Shown here piece after piece: positions 17,001 through 23,545 of a stretch of DNA of 64,000 nucleotides. The first letter of the stretch is position 1; each line of letters starts with the position of its first letter. The stretch comes from Actinacidiphila cocklensis. GTDB taxonomy: Bacteria > Actinomycetota > Actinomycetes > Streptomycetales > Streptomycetaceae. The DNA is taken from NCBI RefSeq assembly GCF_907177275.1, contig NZ_CAJSLV010000042.1, positions 124,001 to 188,000 on the forward strand, written 5' to 3'. The translations under genes were made by a program, and so were the position numbers. The notes beneath the pieces were generated by a model that searched no databases, was not told the origin of the DNA, and saw only the letters and a list, made by a program, of their open reading frames with translations.

Positions 17001-17962
17001 TCGCCGACGACGTGCTGGTCGCCCCGTACCAGCTCGGCGGCGGCTGGCTGCGGATCGGCGAGGCCGAGATCGGCGAGCGCGCGTTCCTCGGCAATTCGGG
17101 CATGACCGCGCCGGGGCGCGCGGTACCCGATCGCGGGCTGGTGGGCGTGCTGTCGGCCACCCCGAAGAAGGCCAAGGAGGGCCGCTCCTACCTCGGCATG
17201 CCGCCGGTGCGGCTGCCGCGGACCGCGGACGACGGCGACCAGAGCCTGACGTACCGTCCGCCGGCCCGCCTGGTGTGGGCACGCGGCCTGGTCGAGGTCT
17301 GCCGGCTGGTGCCGGTGCTGGCCTCCGCGGCGCTGGCCACGGTGCTCCTGGCGGCGCTGGCCCGCCTGGCCCGGCACGGGACCCTGGCGGTGGCGCTGTT
17401 GTCGGGGCCGGTGCTGCTGGCGGCCGGCGGCGCGGCCGCCGTGGTGTCGATCGCCGCGAAGTGGCTGCTGGTCGGCCGATTCCGGGCCGTCGAGCGTCCG
17501 CTGTGGAGCGCCTTCGTATGGCGTAACGAACTGGCCGACACCTTCGTCGAGGTGCTCGCCGTGCCGTGGCTGGTCGGCGCGGTGCCAGGCACCGCCGTGA
17601 TGAGCCTGTGGCTGCGCGGGCTGGGTGCGAGGATCGGCCGGGGCGTGTGGTGCGAGAGCTACTGGCTGCCCGAGGCCGACCTGGTCACGCTGGAGACCGG
17701 GGTGAGCGTCAACCGCGGCTGCGTGCTGCAGACCCACCTCTTCCACGACCGGATCATGCGAATGGATACGGTGGTGCTCCGCGCGGGCGCCACACTCGGT
17801 CCGGGCGGCATCGTGCTGCCGGGCAGCGAGGTCGGTGCCCGCAGCACGCTGGGGCCCGCGTCGCTGGTGATGCGGGCCGAGTCCATCCCGGCGGACACCC
17901 GCTGGCTGGGCAATCCGGCCGAGGCGTGGCACGACGGCAAGCCGGGCCGGGGCGGCGCATGA
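14006..17962 (+). CDS. Pls/PosA-family NRPS (epsilon-poly-lysine synthetase-like)
   Basis: A 1318-residue membrane NRPS without a canonical condensation domain. Residues about 45-515 are the adenylation domain: A3 IIFTSGSTGRPKG near 177, A5 NTYGPTEA at 316, A7 YRSGDL near 399, A10 SGKVDRAALP near 503. A carrier domain follows with Ser563 in GGSSL. The remaining 750 residues hold six or so membrane segments alternating with left-handed hexapeptide-type domains (near 790, 990 and 1240), as in epsilon-poly-L-lysine synthetase, which is almost the same length. Read by eye, the pocket is D-A-E-S-I-G-T-V-V-K, close to lysine codes. The ATG at 14006 follows GAGGAG; an in-frame TTG at 13913 is less likely. 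It should polymerise a basic amino acid through side-chain amide bonds at the membrane. Ornithine or diaminobutyrate remains possible. Confidence 0.93.
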   Translation: MNLKVQSDPLEDVDVLIGEIGEIGEIGQPVTEYAHFAGRQAAGPRTLVDVFTATVLAHPLEPALDDGRTALTYRALASEVEGLRGRLAAAGIGAGDRVGVRVPSGSNDLYVCILAVLAAGAAYVPVDAEDPDERAELVFGEAGVAAVLGAGRTLTATGSGRAPTARSRPGADDDAWIIFTSGSTGRPKGVAVTHRNAAAFVDAEAALFLQEEPIGPGDRVMASLSVAFDASCEEMWLAWRNGACLVPVPRSQVRGGGDLGPWLIEQEITVVSTVPTLAALWPAEALNEVRLLIFGGEACPPELVDRLVTEGREVWNTYGPTEATVVACAALLTGEGPVRIGLPLDGWELAVVDEAGEPVAMGGSGQLIIGGVGLARYLDAEKDAEKYAPLASLGWQRAYRSGDLVKAEPEGLLFLGRTDEQVKLGGRRIELGEVDAALQALPGVAGAAAAVRTTRRGNQLLVGYVLAGEGWDRAAAVAELSARLPAALVPLLATVETLPTRTSGKVDRAALPWPLPESAGPAPGEEAAEALQGTEAWVAEQWTEVLGVPVVQARDDFFAIGGSSLAAAQLTTLLRTRFPSVAVVDIYQAPTVRKLARMLDRSVRDDRPARQIAPVPASARAVQLLALLPLHALAGLRWTTGLLVLGNLLARTGHYPWAPTASWWLVASAAVLLFTPPGRLALAAAGARLLLLGLKPGSHPRGGSVHLRLWAAERLAEATGATSLSGVWLIRYGRALGARIAPDVDLHSLPPVTGMLKLGRGCAVEAEVDLCGYWLDGDRLEVGPVKVGSGAVVGTRSMLLPGARIGKRAQIAAGSTVTGQVPTGQRWAGAPAVKVGKAERRWPKQRPPRRARWAAAYGVSGAGLTLLPAVAALAALAVAGALVPTDSGLAAAMRGALIALVPATLAFGLAYAALLLAAVRLLSRGLRPGWHPLHSRVGWQSWTVTQLMDAARDMLFPLYASLITPVWLRALGMKVGSGAEVSTVLAIPSLTTVGDGAFLADDVLVAPYQLGGGWLRIGEAEIGERAFLGNSGMTAPGRAVPDRGLVGVLSATPKKAKEGRSYLGMPPVRLPRTADDGDQSLTYRPPARLVWARGLVEVCRLVPVLASAALATVLLAALARLARHGTLAVALLSGPVLLAAGGAAAVVSIAAKWLLVGRFRAVERPLWSAFVWRNELADTFVEVLAVPWLVGAVPGTAVMSLWLRGLGARIGRGVWCESYWLPEADLVTLETGVSVNRGCVLQTHLFHDRIMRMDTVVLRAGATLGPGGIVLPGSEVGARSTLGPASLVMRAESIPADTRWLGNPAEAWHDGKPGRGGA
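14054..14083 (+). repeat. 9-bp tandem repeat in NRPS N-terminus
   Basis: Three exact copies of ATCGGCGAG plus a partial fourth encode an Ile-Gly-Glu run at residues 17-27 of the NRPS. The rotated unit CGGCGAGAT differs by one base from the triplicated unit at 22432. Confidence 0.9.
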
Positions 17963-18098
17963 CGGAGGGTCCGGTGGGCACATGGCCGCGGCCCCTGCGG
18001 CATGACGGCGTGTCCGGCACGGGTACGGCTTGACGAGGGACGAGACCGGGAGCTGCGCGGGGCCGGTCCGTCCTGCGACGGCGAAGGAGCGAGGACCA

Positions 18099-19451
18099 TT
18101 GGCCCAGAAGCGAGCGGCGGCGCCGGAGGCGGACCCGTATTTCCCCGCTCACGGCGACACCCGCTACCGCGTGCACCGCTACGAACTGACCCTGGACTAC
18201 CGCCCCGCGTCCAACCGGCTGCGCGGCACCGCGCGGCTCACGGCAGTGGCAGGCGGTGCGGCGCTGCGCGAATTCGCCCTCGACCTGGCCGACTTCCGGC
18301 TCCAGCGGGTCGTCGTCGACGGCCGGCCCGCGCACTACGTCCACCGCGCGGGGCGGCTGCGGGTCCGCCCCGCGAAGGCGGTGGAGGCGGGCGCCACCTT
18401 CACCGCCGAGGTGCACTACACCGGCAATCCGCAGCCCATCGCCAGCCAGTGGGGCGGCCTGGGCTGGGAGGAGCTGACCGACGGCGCACTGGTGGCCAGC
18501 CAGCCGGTCGGGGCGCCGTCGTGGTATCCGTGCAACGACCGGCCCGCGGACAAGGCGGCCTACCAGATCTCGGTGACCACCCCGTCGGTGTACACCGTGG
18601 TCGTCGGCGGCAGGCTGCTGTCCAGGACCACCAGGGCGAGCAGCACCACCTGGGTCTACGAGCAGGCGGCGCCCACCTCCAGCTACCTGGTGACCGTCTC
18701 GATCGGCCGCTACGACGCCGTGCAACTGGCGGGCGGCGGCTCGGTGTTCACCCCGCGCCGCCCGGTGCCGCAGACCGGGTACGTACCGGCCGGGCGGCGC
18801 GGCGAGTTCGCTGTCGACTTCGGGCGGCAGACCAGGATGATGGACTTCTTCGAGGACGTCTTCGGCGCGTATCCCTTCGACGAGTACGCGGTGGTCGTCG
18901 CCGACGAGGAGCTGGATGTGCCGGTCGAGGCCCAGGGCTTGGCCACCTTCGGCACCAACCACCTGGGCGGACGGCGCCAGTTCGAGCGGCTGGTCGCCCA
19001 CGAGCTGGCCCACCAGTGGTTCGGCAACAGCCTGTCGATCGGCGACTGGCGGCACATCTGGCTCAACGAGGGCTTCGCCAAATACGCCGAGTGGCTGTGG
19101 TCCGAGCACACCGGCGGCCCGACGGCCGCCGCGCACGCCGCCACCGCGTACGACCGGCTGGCCCGCCTGCCGCAGGACCTGACGCTCGGCGACCCGGGCC
19201 GCCGGCTGATGTTCGACGACCGGCTCTACCAGCGCGGCGGCATGGCGGTGCACGCGCTGCGCGGCGCCCTGGGCGACGGCGCTTTCTTCCGCATGCTCAA
19301 GGGCTGGACGGCAGTGCACCGCCACGGCGTGGTGACCACGGCCGGCCTCGCCGCGCACGCCGCGCAGTACACCTCCCGCCCCCTGGACGCGGTCTTCGAC
19401 GCATGGGTCCACCGCGCGGCACTGCCGCCGATCAGCGAACTGGCCGTCTGA
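18099..19451 (+). CDS. M1-family metallopeptidase
   Basis: A 450-residue zinc aminopeptidase-type enzyme. The zinc motif is HELAHQW (His301) with the third ligand in N-E-G-F-A-K-Y. The exopeptidase segment is degenerate (E-A-Q-G-L-A-T-F where G-A-M-E-N is usual). The N-terminal beta-domain starts H-R-Y-E-L-T-L-D-Y. It is shorter than full M1 enzymes (over 800 residues) because the C-terminal helical domain is missing, as in several actinobacterial members. The TTG at 18099 is favoured because AAGGAG lies just upstream; TTG 18030 gives a longer form. Gene order NRPS then M1 peptidase is that of epsilon-polylysine loci, where an M1 enzyme degrades the polymer, so polymer trimming or self-protection is the likely role. 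Confidence 0.9.
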   Translation: MAQKRAAAPEADPYFPAHGDTRYRVHRYELTLDYRPASNRLRGTARLTAVAGGAALREFALDLADFRLQRVVVDGRPAHYVHRAGRLRVRPAKAVEAGATFTAEVHYTGNPQPIASQWGGLGWEELTDGALVASQPVGAPSWYPCNDRPADKAAYQISVTTPSVYTVVVGGRLLSRTTRASSTTWVYEQAAPTSSYLVTVSIGRYDAVQLAGGGSVFTPRRPVPQTGYVPAGRRGEFAVDFGRQTRMMDFFEDVFGAYPFDEYAVVVADEELDVPVEAQGLATFGTNHLGGRRQFERLVAHELAHQWFGNSLSIGDWRHIWLNEGFAKYAEWLWSEHTGGPTAAAHAATAYDRLARLPQDLTLGDPGRRLMFDDRLYQRGGMAVHALRGALGDGAFFRMLKGWTAVHRHGVVTTAGLAAHAAQYTSRPLDAVFDAWVHRAALPPISELAV

Positions 19452-19678
19452 GAAAGGGCCTTCACCCACCCGGTGGCCGCGAGTCCCCAGGCGCCGGCAC
19501 GCCTGAGGCGTTCGACCCCGTCCTCGTGGAGGCGCTCGCCAGGACTGCTCGCTCGGCCGCTGATGTGTGCGGGTGGGGTTCTCGACGAGGCACCGCTCCA
19601 GTCCGCTCACGGACTGCCGCCCGAGCAGCCGTAATCGAGTTGTGCTCCGGCCGACGAGCGCGACACGCTGCCCTCGTG

Positions 19679-20959
19679 ATGGACGACGGCGCGTACGCCG
19701 ACCCGCATACGTTGCCCGGCCAACTCCAGCGTGGCAGGGGCCTCGGTGCCCGCCAGGCTCTGACCCACCCCGGCGCGGCCGACTTCGTGTACGCGTGCGT
19801 CGTCACCGATCACCGCTGGGACCGGCAGACAGAGCAGCGCGACTCCTACCTGGCGCGGCTGATCCACCGGCTGGACCTGTCGCTGACACCGATCGAAGGC
19901 CACCTTTTCGGTAGCGGCGGCGATGACGATGCACAGGAGATCGAGCTCGCCCTGCACGTGCTCGCGCTGCTCCCCTTCACCGGCCGCTTCGACGCCGTGC
20001 CCGTCCTGCGCCGCTACGCAACGGAAGGCCGCCACTGGTCCTCGGCAGTCGAAGCGGTCGAGGAGACCGGGGTACGGAAGATCCCGGAGGTCTGGGCCGG
20101 ACTCGACGCGGACGTCGTCGCCGCCCACGACGACACGGAGCTGGCCGCCCACGTCTACGGCGCCCGGGAGCCATGGAGTTCATGGGCACGGACCCAACCA
20201 CGCATCCGGCGCATCCTCGACGGGCACACCACGCGGCACACCACCCCGCCGCCTCCCACCCCTCCCCCCGGCGGCTGCGCCGATACCGGCTCCTCGGTCC
20301 TGGCCCAACGTGTGGCGGCGGGCGCCGGCCCGGAACGCCGTTTGGCCCTGCAGGAACTCGGCAGACGCGGCGAACCCGTCATCCTCGACCTCGCCGAAGA
20401 CCCAAGCCTGCGCAACCCGGCAGGATGGACCCCCGGAATGCCCCAGGCACTGCACCACCTCGGGAACGCAGCCGTCCCGCGCGCACGCATCTGGGCCGCG
20501 GGCAGCGACCGCACCCTGAACGAACTCGCCCTCACAGTCCTGGCCGAGTTCGGGGACCCGGACGACGGCCCGTACCTCCTGGACGCACTCACCGCGGACG
20601 CCACGGCCGGCGCCTGGTGCGCGATGGAGACTCCGGCGAGGGGCCTCGGACGACTCCGCGTCGCACAAGCCGCCGACGCACTGGCCCACGCGTGGGAGGC
20701 GACGGTCCATTCCTCTGCGCGGGCAGCCGTTCTGCAAGGCCTGCTCGGCTGCGCACCCACAGCTGCCAACGGCTACGCCGTCGAAGCACTCGACGACTGC
20801 GAACCTGCCGTCCAACAACAAGCATGCGCCGCCGCCCCGGGCACGGTGCGCGTCCGCACCCGCCTCCACGCCCTGGGCGACGACCCCCTCGCCCCGGAAG
20901 TCCACGACGCCGCACGACAGCGTCTCTCCCACTTCTCCGTCCCGGAGAACGTCCCATAG
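19679..20959 (+). CDS. HEAT-repeat-like protein
   Basis: A protein of about 426 residues. The N-terminal part has M-D-D-G-x-Y-A-D-P-H-T-L-P-G-Q-L and the C-terminal half consists of recurrent helical pairs with short Gly-Asp turns (LALQELGRRGEPVILDLAE, LTVLAEFGDPDDGPYLLDAL), suggestive of HEAT/ARM-type repeats. A Pro/Thr-rich linker separates the two halves (near residues 190-205). Such proteins are usually scaffolds; no partner is evident. The frame remains open well upstream, so the start is uncertain (ATG 19679 or GTG 19676). It sits between the two biosynthetic loci and may be unrelated to either. Confidence 0.75.
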   Translation: MDDGAYADPHTLPGQLQRGRGLGARQALTHPGAADFVYACVVTDHRWDRQTEQRDSYLARLIHRLDLSLTPIEGHLFGSGGDDDAQEIELALHVLALLPFTGRFDAVPVLRRYATEGRHWSSAVEAVEETGVRKIPEVWAGLDADVVAAHDDTELAAHVYGAREPWSSWARTQPRIRRILDGHTTRHTTPPPPTPPPGGCADTGSSVLAQRVAAGAGPERRLALQELGRRGEPVILDLAEDPSLRNPAGWTPGMPQALHHLGNAAVPRARIWAAGSDRTLNELALTVLAEFGDPDDGPYLLDALTADATAGAWCAMETPARGLGRLRVAQAADALAHAWEATVHSSARAAVLQGLLGCAPTAANGYAVEALDDCEPAVQQQACAAAPGTVRVRTRLHALGDDPLAPEVHDAARQRLSHFSVPENVP

Positions 20960-21163
20960 CCCAGAGCAGCACGGCGCTGCCGCCCCGTCAGCCCCCTGTC
21001 GCACACGGCGGCGACCGTCATGCCCAGCGCCCACGTCCCGCCGGCCGTCGACTCCTCGGCCCTGCGGCGCTCCGCCCTGGATGTGAGCCCGCGTCCCCCC
21101 GGCCCCCAGCGGTGCGGCGCGGCGTGCTGCGGTGCCCGCCGCTGGCACCGCCATGATGGGGCC

Positions 21164-21589
21164 ATGCCCCAGATGACCGAACCCGAGTGGCGGGCCTTCC
21201 TCGCCCACGGCACTCGCACCGCCAAGCTCGCCTCCACCCGCGCTGACGGCCGCCCGCACCTGGCGCCCGTCTGGTTCCTGCTGGACGGTGACGACCTCGT
21301 CTTCAACACCGGCCGCGACACCGTGAAGGGCAGGACGCTGGCCCGCGACCCGCGGGTCATGGTCTGCGTCGACGACGAGCGGCCGCCGTTCTCCTTCGTC
21401 CTCGTCGAGGGCACGGCCGCCCTCTCCGACGATCTGGACGACGTCCGCGACTGGGCGGGCCGGATCGCCGCCCGTTATATGGGCGAAGACCGGGCCGAGG
21501 AGTACGCCGCGCGCAACGGAGTCCCCGGCGAACTGCTCGTCCGCGTCCGCATCGGGAAGGTCATCGCACAGAGCAGCCTCGCCGACTGA
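21164..21589 (+). CDS. PPOX-class F420-dependent oxidoreductase
   Basis: A 141-residue split-barrel protein. Its order of motifs is T-A-K-L-A-S-T-R-A-D-G-R-P-H-L-A-P-V-W-F, then F-N-T-G-R-D-T-V-K-G-R-T-L-A-R-D-P-R and a strand ending F-V-L-V-E-G-T-A, characteristic of the TIGR03618-type F420-binding PPOX proteins. It probably reduces a small molecule with reduced F420; the substrate is unknown. The ATG at 21164 gives the family N-terminus, and the longer frame is not conserved-looking. It converges on the ABC permease gene. Confidence 0.88.
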   Translation: MPQMTEPEWRAFLAHGTRTAKLASTRADGRPHLAPVWFLLDGDDLVFNTGRDTVKGRTLARDPRVMVCVDDERPPFSFVLVEGTAALSDDLDDVRDWAGRIAARYMGEDRAEEYAARNGVPGELLVRVRIGKVIAQSSLAD

Positions 21590-21654
21590 ACCGCCGCCGC
21601 ACCCCCTGCGGAGAGCTGCTCGCAGCCTCGCGGTAGCGGGGTGAGGATGGCTGA

Positions 21655-22416
21655 TCAGACGTTCTCCCGGCAGAAGACGTACGTGCCTGCTGCCAGCGAG
21701 AGGGCGGCGAGGCCGAGGCCGACCGCGAGGCCTTCGGCGACGGTGGCCGTGGCGAAGCGGCCCACGAACGCGTCCCGGATGGCGTCCACGAGGTAGCGCA
21801 GCGGAGTGAGGCGGGAGACGTCGTTCAGCCAGCTCGGCGCCAGGGACATGGGCAGCAGGATGCCCGACAGCAGGAGCAGCAGCACGGTGGCGATGTTGAG
21901 CATCGGGGAGAAGGCCGTCTCGCGCTTGACCGCCAGCCCCAGCCCGTAGGAGAGCGAGGAGAGGCTGCAGGTGAGCAGGGCGACGAAGAGCAGGCTCAGC
22001 GCGATGCCCGCCAGGGGCGCGCGCAGGCCGAAGACGACCGCGGCCAGGATCAGCACCACGCTCTGCGCCAGCAGCACCGCCACGTCGTGCAGGACGCGGC
22101 CCATCAGCAGCGCGAACCGGCTGACCGGCGTGACCCGCATCCGCTCCATCGATCCGGTGCGCCAGTCCGCGATCACCGTGAAGCCGACGAAGGCCGCGCC
22201 GAACAGGGCGAGTTGGACCAGCAGCCCGGGCACGTACACCTGCCAGGCGCTGCCGGTCCTGCCCTCGTCCGCCCGCAGGACCCGGGACAGCATCGGGCCG
22301 AAGAACGCCAGGTAGAGGATCGGCTGCGACAGCCCGATCAGCAGCCAGACCGGGTTGCGGGTGTCCTGCCGCACCTGCCGGCGGAAGATGAGCGAGGTGT
22401 CACGCGCGACGGACAC
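21655..22416 (-). CDS. ABC-2 type transporter permease (DrrB-like)
   Basis: About 253 residues with six membrane segments, typical of daunorubicin-resistance DrrB-type permeases: N-terminal R-D-T-S-L-I-F-R-R-Q, Q-P-I-L-Y-L-A-F-F-G-P, and the late L-S-G-I-L-L-P-M-S-L-A-P-S-W-L. The GTG at 22416 is preferred because AAGGAG lies 6 bp upstream; an ATG at 22464 would add an I-P-P repeat peptide. It overlaps the ATPase gene by 17 nt, indicating translational coupling. With the ATPase it should export a hydrophobic or cationic metabolite made by the neighbouring enzymes, or confer self-resistance. Confidence 0.9.
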   Translation of the reverse strand: MSVARDTSLIFRRQVRQDTRNPVWLLIGLSQPILYLAFFGPMLSRVLRADEGRTGSAWQVYVPGLLVQLALFGAAFVGFTVIADWRTGSMERMRVTPVSRFALLMGRVLHDVAVLLAQSVVLILAAVVFGLRAPLAGIALSLLFVALLTCSLSSLSYGLGLAVKRETAFSPMLNIATVLLLLLSGILLPMSLAPSWLNDVSRLTPLRYLVDAIRDAFVGRFATATVAEGLAVGLGLAALSLAAGTYVFCRENV

Positions 22417-23455
22417 CCAGGGCTCCTTCGTCGGCGGGATCGGCGGGATCGGCGGGATCGGCAAGGCCTGCTGGGACGGCCGCGGCGGGCGCGGGAGGGA
22501 CCGGCGGGTCGGCGTGCAGGGGGTGGCCGGTGGCGGCCAGGAAGACCTCGTCCAGGCTCGGCCGCCTCACCTGGATGGACTCCAGCCGTACCCCCGCCCC
22601 GCCGAGCGCCTGGACCAGCCCCGACAGCGCCTGCTCGCCACGCGCCACCGTCAGCCGCAGGGTCCTGTCGTCGACGGCCAGCGCCAGCACTTCGGGCCGG
22701 GCACGCAGCACCGCCTCGGCGGGGGCCGGGTCGTCCGCGACCTCGACGCTGATCACGTCACCTGCCACCTTGCGTTTGAGTTCCTCCGGGGTGCCCTCGA
22801 TCACGATGCGGCCCCGGTCCATCACCAGCACGCGGTCGCACAAGGCGTCCGCCTCCTCCAGGTAGTGGGTCGTCAGGAAGACCGTGGTGCCCCACTCGTC
22901 GCGCAACCGCCGTGTGTGGTGCCACAGTTCACGTCGGCTGTGCGGATCGAGGCCGGTCGACGGCTCGTCGAGGAAGACCAGTGGCGGGGAGTGCACCAGC
23001 CCCAGCCCGATGTCCAGCCGGCGGCGCTGGCCGCCGGAGAGCGTCTGCACCTGCCGGTCCAGCAGGTCGGCCAGGCCCAGCCGCCCGGCCACGCTCGCGG
23101 CCCGCTCCCGTGCGGCTGCCCGGGTCATCCGGTACAGCTCGCCCTGGAGCAGCAGCTCCTCGCCGACCAGCGCGTCGGGATGGGCACCGCCGCCCTGCCC
23201 GACGTACCCGATCCGCCTGCGCACCCCCGCGGGGTCCCGGCGCAGGTCGGCTCCGGCCACGGTCGCCCGGCCCGACGTGGGCCGCAACAGCGTCGCCAGC
23301 ATCCGCAGGGTGGTCGTCTTGCCCGCGCCGTTGGTGCCCAGGAAGCCGACGATCTCACCCGCGCCGACCTCCAGGTCCACCCCGCGGACCGCCTCGACCG
23401 TGCGGCCCCGGGTGCGGAAGGTCCGCGCGAGACCCTCCGCCTTGATGATCGCCAC
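22400..23455 (-). CDS. ABC transporter ATP-binding protein (DrrA-like)
   Basis: A 351-residue ATPase. It has Walker A G-T-N-G-A-G-K-T-T-T, signature L-S-G-G-Q-R-R-R-L-D-I-G, Walker B L-V-F-L-D-E-P-S and the switch His in T-T-H-Y-L-E-E-A, with the C-terminal extension typical of DrrA drug exporters (RRPSLDEVFLAATG). The GTG at 23455 follows GAGGAG. The last 30 residues carry Ala-Asp-Pro repeats encoded by the 9-bp tandem repeat. It lies 90 bp downstream of the condensation-domain gene on the same strand and forms one export unit with the permease. Confidence 0.94.
   Translation of the reverse strand: MAIIKAEGLARTFRTRGRTVEAVRGVDLEVGAGEIVGFLGTNGAGKTTTLRMLATLLRPTSGRATVAGADLRRDPAGVRRRIGYVGQGGGAHPDALVGEELLLQGELYRMTRAAARERAASVAGRLGLADLLDRQVQTLSGGQRRRLDIGLGLVHSPPLVFLDEPSTGLDPHSRRELWHHTRRLRDEWGTTVFLTTHYLEEADALCDRVLVMDRGRIVIEGTPEELKRKVAGDVISVEVADDPAPAEAVLRARPEVLALAVDDRTLRLTVARGEQALSGLVQALGGAGVRLESIQVRRPSLDEVFLAATGHPLHADPPVPPAPAAAVPAGLADPADPADPADEGALGVRRA
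22432..22458 (-). repeat. 9-bp tandem repeat at end of ATPase gene
   Basis: Three exact copies of CGGCGGGAT followed by a partial unit. On the minus strand they encode the Ala-Asp-Pro run of the ATPase and, in the other frame, the Ile-Pro-Pro run ahead of the permease start. The unit differs by one base from the rotated repeat in the NRPS gene. Confidence 0.9.
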
Positions 23456-23545
23456 GTCAACTCCTCGGTCTGGGGGGGTTCGAAGGGTCCCCGCACGCGG
23501 GGTCCGCACGCCGGCCGGGTCCGTACGGCCGGCGGGGCGTCGCGG

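Noticed and set aside
14006..17962. Interpretation as an ordinary siderophore or peptide NRPS
   Set aside because: There is no condensation or thioesterase domain, and the C-terminal membrane/hexapeptide architecture is specific to the Pls/PosA group.
14315..17983. A 1222-residue open frame antisense to the NRPS gene
   Set aside because: Its composition (Gln/Arg/Ala/Pro-rich, no motifs) is that of a high-GC shadow of the NRPS codons. The sense frame has all adenylation and carrier motifs.
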